DNA from: JAEUMD01 sp044222395
GTDB lineage: Bacteria; Pseudomonadota; Alphaproteobacteria; Rhizobiales; Hyphomicrobiaceae
Assembly: GCA_044222395.1 (NCBI GenBank)
Contig: JBGANK010000013.1
Location: forward strand, 10,125 to 74,124
Reading direction: 5' to 3'
DNA: 64,000 nucleotides
Shown: in pieces, positions 50,887 to 60,025 of the stretch
Numbering within the stretch: position 1 is the first letter of the stretch
Layout: the number at the start of each line of letters is the position of its first letter
Position numbers and translations under genes: made by a program
Notes under the pieces: model-generated
What the model saw: the letters and a program-made list of their open reading frames with translations, nothing else
Told to the model about the DNA's origin: nothing
Database searches by the model: none

Positions 50887-53151
50887 ATGCGGAGCACGGG
50901 CTCGGGACCTCAGAGCAGGATTGTCGAGGACAGCGGATTGAGCGACTGGTTCTTCAAGGAAGGCGGACGCGATCGTCTCATCGACTGGATGGGCATCGAT
51001 TCCCGGATCGATTCCTCGCTGGCGACGGCGCGCGCCTGGATCAGCGACACGTGGAACTCGGCGTCGAGCTTCTTTGCGCGGTTCAAGCTCACCGGCTGGC
51101 GCCGCCTCATCAACGAGGCCGCCAGTGAAGCGCTTACGCTTGGCGCCGGCGGCCTTGCGGTACTCTACGCGCTTGCCCTACCCGCTTTGCTGGAGTTCGA
51201 CGAATCTCGTTTCCTGACGGGGCAATATTCGGTCAAGATGCTGGACCGGCACGGCAACGAGATCGGCAAGCGTGGCATCCTGCACAGCGACGCCGTTCCT
51301 CTCGAGGAAATTCCCGACTACCTGATCAAGGCGACGATGGCGACCGAGGATCGCCGCTTCTTCGAGCACTTCGGCGTCGACTTTCTCGGCACGGCGCGCG
51401 CACTCGTAGAAAACCTGAGAGCCAACGATGTCGTGCAGGGCGGCTCAACCTTGACGCAGCAGCTCGCCAAGAACCTGTTCCTCTCCTCGGAGCGATCGAT
51501 CCAGCGCAAGGCCAAGGAGGCCTTCCTCGCCTTCCTGCTGGAAAGCCGGCTGTCCAAGAGAGAGATCCTCAAGCTCTATCTCGACCGCGCCTACATGGGC
51601 GGCGGCGCGTTCGGCGTCGAAGCCGCATCGCAATTCTATTTCGGCAAGTCGGTGCGCAACATCAATCTCGCCGAGGCGGCCATGCTCGCCGGCCTCTACA
51701 AGGCACCGACGAAATACGCGCCGCACGTCAACATGCCGGCGGCACGCGCGCGCACCAACGAGGTGCTCTCCAATCTGGTCGAAGCAGGCTTCTACACGTC
51801 GGGCCAAGTTCATGCCGCTCGACTGAGCCCGGCCCGCGTTGTCGAGAACCGCGCCACCAACAGCCCCGACTGGTTCCTCGATTGGGCGTTCGAGGAGGTG
51901 CAGCGGCTGGCCGAAGGCAAGGGCCAGTATGTCCTGACGGCCAAGACGACCATCGATTTGGGTCTGCAACGCGCGGCCGATGAAGCTCTCATCTCAGGCA
52001 TCAAGTCGACCGGCAGGTCGGTCAACGCGCGATCCGGCGCTCTCGTTTCCATGGAAGTCGATGGCGCGGTACGGGCGATCGTCGGCGGGCTCGACTACGG
52101 TGAGAGCCAGTTCAACCGCGCAACGGCAGCGCGGCGCCAGCCCGGGTCTTCCTTCAAGCCGTACGTTTATGCGGTGGCACTCGAGAACGGATACACGCCG
52201 CGCACGACCGTTCACGACAGCTCGCGGAGCTGTGGAAACTGGGCGCCCAAGAACTACACCGGCGGCGGTGGCTCGGGACGGTCATTGCCGCTGACCGAGG
52301 CGCTCGCGAGATCGCTCAACACGGTTGCCGTCGATCTCTCGCTGAAGCTCGGCCGTGAGAAGGTGCTGGAAATGGTCAGCCGCCTTGGTGTGTCGGGCAT
52401 CAAGAAGAGCTGCTCGATGGCACTCGGCGACGGCGGCGTCACCGTGGTGGAGCACACCGGCGGCTATGCGACGTTCGCGAACGGCGGCAAGCTTTCCAAA
52501 CCCTTCGCAATCACCGAGCTCATCAATTCGCAGGGCGAAGTCGTTTATTCGCGCGAACGCGACGAGCCAAAGCCACCGCAGGTGCTGGAGCCGAAGGTCG
52601 CCGAGAACCTCAATCAAATGCTGCACGCCGTCGTCATGGAAGGCACCGGCACGAAGGCGCAGCTGGAATTCACCAACGTCGCCGGCAAGACCGGCACCAG
52701 CTCCAGCTATCGCGACGCATGGTTCCTTGGTTTCACCGGCCAATTGGTGACGGGTGTGTGGGTCGGAAACGACGACTACCGCCCGACCAAGGACGTCACC
52801 GGCGGCAGCTTGCCGGCGCAGATCTGGCACGCCTTCATGTCGGTAGCGCATTCCGATATGATCATTCCGACAATTCCTGGGCTCGGTGTTCATCCTCGTC
52901 AGGTCGAGGAGCAGGAGCGACTGGCCGAACTCAAACGCGCCGATCCGGCGATGGCTTCCCGCCCCGCTTCTTCCACCAATGACAGGCGCATGACGGCTGG
53001 CACGAGGGATGCCTTGAAGCGCGTGTCGCAGGCGATGCGCAAGGCGGCTGGCAACGAAAGCGGCGCCCCCAATTCGGAGCCTGTGAAGAAGTCAGAAGCA
53101 GATCCCATGCGCAAGGCTGCAGGAGTTCCTGCTGGCAGCGCAGCGCGGTGA
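50887..53151 (+). CDS. Class A penicillin-binding protein (transglycosylase/transpeptidase)
   Basis: A 754-aa bifunctional cell-wall synthase. A membrane helix (about 78-98, LTLGAGGLAVLYALALPALL) follows a long cytoplasmic N-terminus. GT51 transglycosylase: catalytic Glu near 153 in ATEDRRFFEHFGVD and QGGSTLTQQLAKN. Transpeptidase: S421-x-x-K424 in PGSSFKPY, SLN near 477, K601-T-G in AGKTGTS. It polymerises and crosslinks peptidoglycan in the periplasm. The C-terminal ~80 residues are low complexity. Monocistronic, with the next gene 43 bases on. Confidence 0.93.
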   Translation: MRSTGSGPQSRIVEDSGLSDWFFKEGGRDRLIDWMGIDSRIDSSLATARAWISDTWNSASSFFARFKLTGWRRLINEAASEALTLGAGGLAVLYALALPALLEFDESRFLTGQYSVKMLDRHGNEIGKRGILHSDAVPLEEIPDYLIKATMATEDRRFFEHFGVDFLGTARALVENLRANDVVQGGSTLTQQLAKNLFLSSERSIQRKAKEAFLAFLLESRLSKREILKLYLDRAYMGGGAFGVEAASQFYFGKSVRNINLAEAAMLAGLYKAPTKYAPHVNMPAARARTNEVLSNLVEAGFYTSGQVHAARLSPARVVENRATNSPDWFLDWAFEEVQRLAEGKGQYVLTAKTTIDLGLQRAADEALISGIKSTGRSVNARSGALVSMEVDGAVRAIVGGLDYGESQFNRATAARRQPGSSFKPYVYAVALENGYTPRTTVHDSSRSCGNWAPKNYTGGGGSGRSLPLTEALARSLNTVAVDLSLKLGREKVLEMVSRLGVSGIKKSCSMALGDGGVTVVEHTGGYATFANGGKLSKPFAITELINSQGEVVYSRERDEPKPPQVLEPKVAENLNQMLHAVVMEGTGTKAQLEFTNVAGKTGTSSSYRDAWFLGFTGQLVTGVWVGNDDYRPTKDVTGGSLPAQIWHAFMSVAHSDMIIPTIPGLGVHPRQVEEQERLAELKRADPAMASRPASSTNDRRMTAGTRDALKRVSQAMRKAAGNESGAPNSEPVKKSEADPMRKAAGVPAGSAAR

Positions 53152-53194
53152 ACTCAAACACGAACGAGCGATACGGAAGTCACCAGAGCCCGGC

Positions 53195-53824
53195 ATGCAA
53201 TACCAGATCTACAGGTTCAAGCAGGTCGTGCGCCGCGCAATCCGCAAGTTGTCGGACTGGGCGCTGTTCATCGGCATCGTGTTGATCGGCGGCATCGGCT
53301 CCCACTGGTACATGGTGCAGGCCGGATCGATGTTCTCCGTCACGCGTGTCGGTCCGTGGGAGTCGTGGACGAATGCGGCCCGGCGTGACAGCGATCCTTA
53401 TACGCGCGCGCACTTTGCCCGGCTTGGAATGCTGCCTCTCAGCGCCGATATATCGCGTACCTACGTTGCACGGCAGGACAGCGATGGCCGCAACCTGCAT
53501 TCCTCTTGCGAATATGCCGTTGAAGGCACGGATTTCGCCGCACGCTGGTGGAGCATCACGGTATTCGATTCCGACGGAGCGCTGATACCCAATCCGTCGG
53601 GACGATATTCCTTCACGCGCGATACCGTTGCCATCACGCCTGATCGCCGCTTCGTCATCTCGCTTGCGCGCGACGCGCGTCCGGGCAGCTGGCTGCCAAC
53701 CGGCGGCGCAGGCGGGATCGCCGTCATGCTCGTGCTGCAGAACGGCAACGTCTCGGTCGCAGAGCGCAGGCGACAGCGCGACGATGAGGAGTTGCCGAAG
53801 ATTGCCAGGGTCAAATGCCGATGA
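53195..53824 (+). CDS. DUF1214 domain membrane-anchored protein
   Basis: A 209-aa protein with one N-terminal membrane helix (about 22-42, DWALFIGIVLIGGIGSHWYMV) and a periplasmic domain: YTRAHFARLGMLPLSADISRTYVARQDSDGR, ARWWSITVFDSDGALIPNPSGRYSF, RDARPGSWLPTGG. This is the DUF1214 pattern. Function unknown. It overlaps the next gene by four bases (ATGA), so the two are made together. Confidence 0.83.
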   Translation: MQYQIYRFKQVVRRAIRKLSDWALFIGIVLIGGIGSHWYMVQAGSMFSVTRVGPWESWTNAARRDSDPYTRAHFARLGMLPLSADISRTYVARQDSDGRNLHSSCEYAVEGTDFAARWWSITVFDSDGALIPNPSGRYSFTRDTVAITPDRRFVISLARDARPGSWLPTGGAGGIAVMLVLQNGNVSVAERRRQRDDEELPKIARVKCR

Positions 53825-54531
53825 AGCTGCGACTGCCCTCACAAGTCCCTGACCTGCGCAAGTTGTCTGCGGACTTCCGGCTGCCGAAATTGCCGCGGCC
53901 GAAGCTGGGAGAACGGGCTCAAGTCTTGCGCAGTCCGGAAGCACCGCGACATCCTATCCTCGCTGCGGTGACCAAGCCGCTTCGCATGGTCAACTGGCGG
54001 ATCGTGACCATGGCGCTGTTCGGCGTCGGTATCCTGCACATCATCGCCACGCTCGCCGCACCGAGCCTGGCGATCGCAACCGCCTTCAACCGGCTGGAGG
54101 GCGTCTTGCCGCTCAACCGTGTCGCCGTGCTGCCGAAGATCTCGCCGGAAGCGCAGCCGCTGCCGTTCCTCAGCCCGGCTTTGCGCGTCGCGATGTGCCG
54201 GTTCGATACGCGGGTGGCGTTGATCGACATCGAGGTCGAGCTGAGCGAGGCGGGGTCGAGCCTGACGATCTATTCGCCCGAGGGCGAGGCAATTTATACC
54301 GCCGCCCAAGGCGACGTCGCGCAGCATCGCGTTCGCATCATCCCTGCCGATGGCCGTTTCCTCGGTTTGACAGCGGAGGCGCACGGCAAGCACAACAACG
54401 AAATTGCCTCGGCAACGCTGGCCGCCGATCGTGGCATCGCGGTCTACGCCGTTCCGGCTCGCGGCCATTCCTATGAGGCCGATACGCAGCGGCAGCTCGC
54501 AAGTGCGACGTGCCGACCTGCAGCGAATTGA
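53821..54531 (+). CDS. Membrane-anchored periplasmic protein, DUF1254-like partner
   Basis: A 236-aa protein with one helix (about 60-82, IVTMALFGVGILHIIATLAAPSLAIATAF) after a basic, Pro-rich N-terminus, then a periplasmic domain (LRVAMCRFDTRVALIDIEVELSEAGSSLTIYSPEG). DUF1214 proteins are commonly followed by DUF1254-type partners in Hyphomicrobiales, and this gene is coupled to the DUF1214 gene; the domain assignment is weaker than for its neighbour. ATG 53821 overlaps the previous stop; ATG 53815 is the alternative. Confidence 0.68.
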   Translation: MKLRLPSQVPDLRKLSADFRLPKLPRPKLGERAQVLRSPEAPRHPILAAVTKPLRMVNWRIVTMALFGVGILHIIATLAAPSLAIATAFNRLEGVLPLNRVAVLPKISPEAQPLPFLSPALRVAMCRFDTRVALIDIEVELSEAGSSLTIYSPEGEAIYTAAQGDVAQHRVRIIPADGRFLGLTAEAHGKHNNEIASATLAADRGIAVYAVPARGHSYEADTQRQLASATCRPAAN

Positions 54532-54658
54532 GCCGCACGCGACAGGCTGCGTTTCGATATTCAGTTGCGGATCGAACGCTTGCATTCGCGGGTGACGCGC
54601 CAGTGTCCCGCAAAGGACCTTGCGTCGGCGTCGCAGGACCAGCGATCTCGGCTGCAAG

Positions 54659-54847
54659 TTAGTCCGGCAGCTCGATGCGGTCGCGCGGCTTGGCGCGGCG
54701 CTTCTTTGCCGACGCTGTCATATCGTCCCAGCGCTCATAGCGAACGCCAGGAAAGATGACGATCTCAGCGGAGCCGGAAATGCTCCCACGCGATGAACTC
54801 TGACACGCTTTCGAAGCATGTGCGTTGAAGTCAAGTATCAGTGCCAT
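54659..54847 (-). CDS. Small conserved hypothetical protein
   Basis: A 62-aa protein. SAEIVIFPGVRYERWDDM and the basic end AKKRRAKPRDRIELPD fit a small protein type I have seen in Hyphomicrobiales with unknown role. GGGGAAGG lies directly upstream of ATG 54847. Single gene. Confidence 0.65.
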   Translation of the reverse strand: MALILDFNAHASKACQSSSRGSISGSAEIVIFPGVRYERWDDMTASAKKRRAKPRDRIELPD

Positions 54848-54992
54848 AACCTTCCCCGCTGCAGAGTGGTGTCTGCGTTTCCTCGGGCTGGTTGTTCTGA
54901 TTCTCCGCCCACCCGTCCTAGTTGGCAGCCGGAACTGTTAAAGGAAAGTTAATAAATCGATCGCGACATCTCACGTGAGCGAGGTGTGGCAA

Positions 54993-55346
54993 TCAAGTTT
55001 CTGACGGCTCGAGCCAGTCATCGAGGAAGCTTCGTCCGTTGCGATCCTCCACCTCGATGATCCAGAGATCGGGATCGAACTCGGCCTCGCGCATCAGCAT
55101 GTGATCGACATCGCGCTCGGGTGCTTCGGACGATCGTGTCAGCCTTATCCATCTGCGATCGATTGCTGCACCGTCCAAGCCTGCAGGTGCGGGACCATAG
55201 GCGATTGCAGTGCGATCCAGCTTCACGATCTTGATGTATATGGCACCGGCGTCATCGTCGCCGTGGCGCGCGACGACGGCGTTGGCTCCATTCACGGAGC
55301 ACGTGCGCAGGTAGGCCTTGACCCAGATGTCCGATCGCAAACGCAT
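54993..55346 (-). CDS. DUF1491 family protein
   Basis: A 117-aa protein. MRLRSDIWVKAYLRTCSVNG, RHGDDDAGAIYIKI and DPDLWIIEVEDRNGRSFLDDWLE are the DUF1491 pattern, an alphaproteobacterial family without known function, usually next to a peptidoglycan-binding protein gene, as here. Cytoplasmic. ATG 55346. Confidence 0.9.
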   Translation of the reverse strand: MRLRSDIWVKAYLRTCSVNGANAVVARHGDDDAGAIYIKIVKLDRTAIAYGPAPAGLDGAAIDRRWIRLTRSSEAPERDVDHMLMREAEFDPDLWIIEVEDRNGRSFLDDWLEPSET

Positions 55347-55411
55347 GGGCCGTCATAGCGCATGAAGGTTGAGTTGTGCATACCTGTTGCGTGCTTGCGC
55401 AGGGCAAGTCG

Positions 55412-56122
55412 CTAATCAGTTGCCAACGAGATGGTACTGCCGCCCGCTGCGGCCAGACGACTGACCAGCAGACCAGAAACGCGGCCGGTGCTGGCAAGTT
55501 TCTGATCGCGCTCGAAGGCGCGAATGGCGGCTGACGTCGCCTCACCCATGACGCCATCGGCTGCTCCAGGCTTATAGCCGAGTTGTGCAAGCGATTGCTG
55601 GACGGTGCGGATCACCGATGCTGCCGCTTCAGCGGGGCGGCGGCGTGCCGGGCTCGTCGGAGCCAATGCGATCTCGCTCTTGAGTTCGGCCAGCAACTGG
55701 GGTGTCGGCTCGGCCGTCAATGGCAGGCCGCGGTCATGCTCGAAGGCCATGATGTCGGATCGCGTGACCAGTCCGAGGGTGCCGTTGGCATTTCCCGATG
55801 AGTAGCCGCGTCTCGTCAACTCGGCCTGAATCGCGCTGATCAATGACGCCTGGGGATCGGCGGCGACAGGTTTTGCAGCGGGTGCGGCGGCGGTCTCGGT
55901 CGTCGACGTCGAGGACGTCGTAACCGCCGCCTTCTCCACCACCGGTTTTGGAACGGGCACCGGGAACGTGGTGGAAGGCGTTCCTGGCAGGCCAGTAAGG
56001 CCGCGGTAATGGCGGTCGAACCGCAGCCCTTCTGTCGACTGCATGACAAGCAGATTGAGAAGCGTCGTGGCGACGATCAGCCCCGTCGCCATCATCGCCA
56101 TTCGGATCTTCGCCACGCTCAT
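55412..56122 (-). CDS. Membrane-anchored protein with two peptidoglycan-binding domains
   Basis: A 236-aa protein. N-terminal membrane helix (about 8-28, MAMMATGLIVATTLLNLLVM), a Thr/Ala/Pro-rich spacer, then two PG_binding_1 domains: about 95-145 (LISAIQAELTRRGYSSGNANGTLGLVTRSDIMAFE) and about 170-225 (TVQQSLAQLGYKPGAADGVMGEATSAAIRAFE). It binds the cell wall from the inner membrane. Upstream neighbour of DUF1491, 65 bases apart, same strand; likely one operon. Confidence 0.88.
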   Translation of the reverse strand: MSVAKIRMAMMATGLIVATTLLNLLVMQSTEGLRFDRHYRGLTGLPGTPSTTFPVPVPKPVVEKAAVTTSSTSTTETAAAPAAKPVAADPQASLISAIQAELTRRGYSSGNANGTLGLVTRSDIMAFEHDRGLPLTAEPTPQLLAELKSEIALAPTSPARRRPAEAAASVIRTVQQSLAQLGYKPGAADGVMGEATSAAIRAFERDQKLASTGRVSGLLVSRLAAAGGSTISLATD

Positions 56123-56357
56123 CGACTCTCCACCCGTTCTCCATACCCGGCTCCAGCGGATTATCGAGTTGGGGTGTAAACGCTTCGTTAACCGTAGGTG
56201 CTTGCCATCTCGCCCAGCGCAGCCAACGAAACCCGGGGTCGATAAAATTTGCAGAAAATTTGATGCAAATTTTTGCTGCGGTGCGAAGCATTTCTTGAAG
56301 GTAAACGGTTAGGGTTAGGTCCCGTCGGTAGGATTACCTCGGACCGGAGCCTTGGGA

Positions 56358-56819
56358 ATGTTCTCTTTGCGCACTTTGATCGTGCTTGGCGCAGCCGTCT
56401 ACATGCTGCCCAGCGAGCCTGCCCGGCAGCAAGAGCTGCTGGCCACGCTGTCGGGCGCCTACGAGCATGCTTCCACGTTCTGCAGCCGGCAGCCGGACGT
56501 CTGCCAGAAGGCCGAGGTGGTCCTCCACAATCTCAAGGAAAAAGCCCAGTTCGGAGCCGGTGTCGTCTATTCGCTCGCGGTGGGGCAATTGAGCCCGCAA
56601 CAGCGGGCCACGACCACGCCCGCAGCCGCGTCACCGGACAACGCAAATCCCACCAGCGGCACGTCACCTGCCAACAACGCCGCCCCGGCCAGCAAGGGCA
56701 GCCGGTGGGATGGCACGCCTCGTCGCGGCAACGTCCTGCAAGGAACGCTGACCGGCGCTGATCTGCAGCCCAGCTGGATGAATGGCAAGCGAGCCGAACT
56801 GTCGGTTCCGATCCGCTGA
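56358..56819 (+). CDS. DUF5330 family protein
   Basis: A 153-aa protein. FSLRTLIVLGAAVYMLPSEPARQQEL holds a short membrane helix; FCSRQPDVCQKAEVVLHNLKEKAQFGAGVVY is the DUF5330 core with two cysteines. Then a Thr/Pro/Ala-rich tail. Function unknown; it is a Hyphomicrobiales envelope protein often close to sufE. Start ATG 56358 with CGGAG upstream; the frame is open to TTG 56352. Confidence 0.82.
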   Translation: MFSLRTLIVLGAAVYMLPSEPARQQELLATLSGAYEHASTFCSRQPDVCQKAEVVLHNLKEKAQFGAGVVYSLAVGQLSPQQRATTTPAAASPDNANPTSGTSPANNAAPASKGSRWDGTPRRGNVLQGTLTGADLQPSWMNGKRAELSVPIR

Positions 56820-56941
56820 CGTTTGATTCAAGCATTCACGGTCAGGCCGCTGTTGGCGCCTCTTTCGCTGCCTAGGCTGCACGCGCTTGCCACTCATCCC
56901 TCGCCGCCTTATGTCATGGGGCCATCAGGGAGGCCGCACGC

Positions 56942-57364
56942 GTGTCCACGACCATTGCTGAAATCCGCGACGACTTCGCACTTCTCGACGACTGGGAAGA
57001 TCGCTATCGCTATGTGATCGAACTCGGTCGCCAGCTGCCCGAGTTCCCCGAGGCGATGCGCACGGAGGCAAACAAGGTCCGCGGCTGTGCAAGCCAGGTC
57101 TGGATCGCCACACGTGCCGCCGACGTCGACGGCGTGCGGCGGCTTCATTTCGAGGGCGACAGCGACGCCCACATCGTGCGCGGCCTGATCGCCATCCTGC
57201 TCAGTCTCTACCAGGACGCAACACCGGCGGAGATCCTTCAATCCGATCCTCAAGGCGTGTTTGCCGAGCTCGGACTTGCCGAGCATCTTACGCAGCAGCG
57301 CTCGAACGGGCTGGCCTCGATGGTGGCGCGCATCCGCGCCGATGCCACCAACGCAACAACTTGA
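56942..57364 (+). CDS. sufE: Cysteine desulfuration protein SufE
   Basis: A 140-aa protein. IRDDFALLDDWEDRYRYVIELGRQLP and the active cysteine C49 in VRGCASQVW (in KVRGCxSQVW context) identify SufE, which accepts sulfur from SufS for Fe-S cluster assembly. GTG 56942 starts the family homology. Full length. Standalone, away from the suf operon, as in many alphaproteobacteria. Confidence 0.95.
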   Translation: MSTTIAEIRDDFALLDDWEDRYRYVIELGRQLPEFPEAMRTEANKVRGCASQVWIATRAADVDGVRRLHFEGDSDAHIVRGLIAILLSLYQDATPAEILQSDPQGVFAELGLAEHLTQQRSNGLASMVARIRADATNATT

Positions 57365-57412
57365 ACTTGAGAGTTTGGTCATCACCCGGCAGACCTGTAT
57401 CAGGTCGTTGCC

Positions 57413-57429
57413 CCGCCGAGAGCCGGCGG
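57413..57429. terminator. Small hairpin between convergent sufE and DUF6456 genes
   Basis: CCGCC and GGCGG around a seven-base loop in the 66-base space between two converging stop codons. No T tract; a weak bidirectional terminator at best. Confidence 0.3.
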
Positions 57430-57430
57430 T

Positions 57431-58354
57431 TCAGGCTGTATCGTGTTCTTCGGATACGATGATCGTTTTCGGCCTGTAGCCATCCACGCCCCAGTGTAAC
57501 ACGTGGGCAGGGCCATCTCGGTTGCCCGATCCATATGCTGTTGCATCCAGACCGTAGTGGCGCGCCAACGCTGAAAGCCCGAGCAGCAATACGATCTTGG
57601 CGGAACGCTGCGGCCAGCCCGACGCCTTCTCGAGCTGTTCGAGCCCCTTCAAGTGGCAGCAGACATCGACCAACAGGCTGGCCAGCTCGGGACCGACGTC
57701 AACCATTGCGCGTGAAACCCGTTGCCGCGCGGCCAGTGCTCGCTCGCCAATCTCCATCGCCTGAACGCTGCCGCGCGGAGTGCGGCTTTCGCCGCGGGCG
57801 GCGCGATCCCAATCGACCGTCAGGCGCGGCATCAGCTGGCCACATTCGTAATCGCGTCTCAAGCGCTCGCCGGCCTCGAACTGGATCTCGCTGATGAGCG
57901 GCATGCCCGACTTGTCGCGGCGGCGATAGAGCCACGAAAGCGGGCTTTCGGCGGCCATCTCGCCCGGCCTGTCCGAACCGGACACTTGGCGTCCGTCGCG
58001 TTTGAGACTTGATGCGCAGCGGCCTGCCGCGTGGGCTTGAGATCGGTTGCTTTCGGGATTGGGCAAGAGTGATCCCGCCCTCGCTTCGCTCAGTCGCTGG
58101 CGCCCTGCCAGGCTGATCTTCCATTTGGCCGCTCCGGCGGCTTGCTCGACCAGTCCGGCACGGCAGGCCTTCTGCCAGACGTCGACGTTTGCGTGATGGA
58201 TGACATCGGGCGCCGATTGTTCTCCACCCAGCACGCGCACGCGCTTCAGCTCATTTGCTTCGTATTCGACCTCGGCGAACGCGTGAGCGCGCGCGAGGGC
58301 ACGCAGCAGACGCGTCAAGGCGCGGCCGCTAGCGCCAGACGTTTGCTTGATCAT
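57431..58354 (-). CDS. DUF6456 family protein
   Basis: A 307-aa protein. VNDAESPLSWLYRR-type segment (AAESPLSWLYRRRDKSGMPLISEIQFEAGERLRRDYECGQLMPRLTVDWD) and the helical C-terminal part (LVDVCCHLKGLEQLEKASGWPQRSAKIVLLLGLSALARHYG) are the DUF6456 core; function is not known, though the helices suggest a DNA-associated or scaffold protein. The N-terminal third contains a helix-turn-helix-like stretch. ATG 58354 overlaps the stop of the DnaA-C gene (ATGA), so the pair is coupled; the open frame reaches 58486. Confidence 0.85.
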   Translation of the reverse strand: MIKQTSGASGRALTRLLRALARAHAFAEVEYEANELKRVRVLGGEQSAPDVIHHANVDVWQKACRAGLVEQAAGAAKWKISLAGRQRLSEARAGSLLPNPESNRSQAHAAGRCASSLKRDGRQVSGSDRPGEMAAESPLSWLYRRRDKSGMPLISEIQFEAGERLRRDYECGQLMPRLTVDWDRAARGESRTPRGSVQAMEIGERALAARQRVSRAMVDVGPELASLLVDVCCHLKGLEQLEKASGWPQRSAKIVLLLGLSALARHYGLDATAYGSGNRDGPAHVLHWGVDGYRPKTIIVSEEHDTA

Positions 58355-58872
58355 TGCAGCAGCCAGCCGCCGGGTGTGGAGTGGCGATGGGAGCGTGCAT
58401 TGACGAGGGTTTGCACGACCTGCTCCAGAAGCTCCAGCACACGATCGAAGATCGGATCGTCTCGACCATCCTCGATCACGCCGCAAGCGTGCGACACCGT
58501 CGTGCGGTCGCGAGCGAAGGTTCGTCCAACTTGTGTCAGGCTCATGCCGCAGGTGACGTGCGTAAGGTACATTGCCACCTGGCGGGCCCGGGCAACATCA
58601 GCGCGACCGCGTGTCGCCTGACGCAGATCGCGGCCGCTCACGCCAAAGACCTGCGCCACGGTTTCTTCAATGACGAGCCTCTCGGACGACGGTGTGATGG
58701 GTGGCATGGCGGCTGAGGGTTCGCGAGCTTGGCCGGCGTCATCGGCGCTTCCGGTCTCGGTGGCGTTCTTGGATGCGGCTTCCGCAGCGCAATGGCCGTC
58801 CGCGGTTAACGATCTTGGCAGCAGTATCTTTGAAGCGAATGCATCCATGAAGATCACCATCGTTCGGAGCAA
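58351..58872 (-). CDS. DnaA C-terminal-domain-like DNA-binding protein
   Basis: A 173-aa protein with the DnaA DNA-binding helix-turn-helix: ARQVAMYLTHVTCGMSLTQVGRTFARDRTTVSHACGVIE, including the DRTTVSHA signature, preceded by EETVAQVFGVSGRDL. There is no AAA+ ATPase, so it is not the initiator; it may bind DnaA-box-like sites as a regulator. In Hyphomicrobiales it pairs with DUF6456, as here through a four-base overlap. N-terminal ~70 residues are variable. Confidence 0.88.
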   Translation of the reverse strand: MLRTMVIFMDAFASKILLPRSLTADGHCAAEAASKNATETGSADDAGQAREPSAAMPPITPSSERLVIEETVAQVFGVSGRDLRQATRGRADVARARQVAMYLTHVTCGMSLTQVGRTFARDRTTVSHACGVIEDGRDDPIFDRVLELLEQVVQTLVNARSHRHSTPGGWLLQ

Positions 58873-59104
58873 CGTCTCTGCTTCAGGAAGGATAAGCCAG
58901 ACTTATCGGCCGGTGATGTCAAAGCTAGCGCCTAGGTGAACGCGGGGGATAAGTGTGAGCCGGGCCCTTCGCGTTTACTCCGGTTAATGCGGTCGTGAAG
59001 CGCCGCGGCTGCACACACCGGGTGCACAGGCCGGGCCAATTCGCGACCCGGCACGACACCCACAACGCAAAAACAAGCCCGCCAAAAATCCCCCTCTGAG
59101 TTGC

Positions 59105-59605
59105 ATGTGGCAGGCTTGGCTGGTCGCTATCCAATTCGAAGCTTCCAGCACACCGGCGATGTCCAATCCTTCAGATACAAATGGCTCGCGCCGCGATCGA
59201 CAGCAGCTTGCGCGAGGCCGCAGGGCGGTCTCAGGAATGAGCGATGCCGCCGATGCTGATAGCCGAGATACGTCGCGCGAACGTTCGCCTGCCGAACAAC
59301 GCGATGTTCATGGCACTGCCAGTGCAACTGGACTGGGTTACCGGCGCTCGCGTGATCTGCCGCGCCTGATCGCCTTGTGGCCGGAAGAGTTGATCAGCGA
59401 AGATCCGGCGTCGCGCCGCGCCATCGTGCGCAAGCTTCACGGTGCCCTTCGCGCAGAGCGCCGACGCGGTCTTGCGGGCCACTGGGCCTACGATCTTTCC
59501 CGCCACAGCCAGCTGCTTGCTGCCTACCGTTCCGAACTCGAGGCTCTCAAAGCAGCAAGCCCGCGCGGTTACGCACGGGCTTTCAAAGACAAATCGGATC
59601 GTTGA
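59105..59605 (+). CDS. Conserved hypothetical protein
   Basis: A frame of 166 aa whose C-terminal half (SRDLPRLIALWPEELISEDPASRRAIVRKLHGALRAERRRGLAGHWAYDLSRHSQLLAAYRSEL) looks conserved and helical, with a basic stretch; the first ~70 residues are low complexity and the start is uncertain (ATG 59105, 59159 or 59237, none with a good ribosome site). I do not recognise the family. It converges on mucR with three bases between the stops. Confidence 0.6.
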   Translation: MWQAWLVAIQFEASSTPAMSNPSDTNGSRRDRQQLARGRRAVSGMSDAADADSRDTSRERSPAEQRDVHGTASATGLGYRRSRDLPRLIALWPEELISEDPASRRAIVRKLHGALRAERRRGLAGHWAYDLSRHSQLLAAYRSELEALKAASPRGYARAFKDKSDR

Positions 59606-59608
59606 GGT

Positions 59609-60025
59609 TCAATCCCGGCGCGTGCCGAGGCCCATCTTCTTGGCGAGGTCGGAGCGCTGGCGCGCATAGTTCGGCGCTACCATCGGGTAGTCGTGCGGCA
59701 ACCCCCACTTCTCCCGATATTCCTCCGGTGTCATGTTGTAGTGGGTCCGCAGATGCCGCTTCAGGGACTTGAATTTCTTGCCGTCCTCGAGACAGATGAT
59801 GTAGTCGGGCATGACCGACTTCTTCACGGCAACCTTGGGGCGCTGTTCCTCTCGCTCGGGCTCGATCGCCTGCCCGGTGGCACGAGCCAGTGCCGCGTGC
59901 GTCTCGTTGATCAGCTGCGGCAGATCACTTGAATTGATTGAGTTGTTGCTGACGTAGGCGGCAACGATCTTGGCGGTCAGCTCGACCAGTTCCTGCCCCT
60001 CGTTATTTTCCATGGTCAAATCCAT
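59609..60025 (-). CDS. mucR: MucR/Ros-family transcriptional regulator
   Basis: A 138-aa regulator. Its C-terminal zinc finger, ICLEDGKKFKSLKRHLRTHYNMTPEEYREKWGLPHDYPMVAPNYA, uses C-D-H-H ligands (Asp where Ros has the second Cys), as normal for MucR. The N-terminal helices (ELTAKIVAAYVSNNSINSSDLPQLI) mediate oligomerisation into H-NS-like assemblies. It represses many genes by binding AT-rich DNA and usually its own promoter. ATG 60025 and ATG 60013 are both possible starts. Confidence 0.94.
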   Translation of the reverse strand: MDLTMENNEGQELVELTAKIVAAYVSNNSINSSDLPQLINETHAALARATGQAIEPEREEQRPKVAVKKSVMPDYIICLEDGKKFKSLKRHLRTHYNMTPEEYREKWGLPHDYPMVAPNYARQRSDLAKKMGLGTRRD

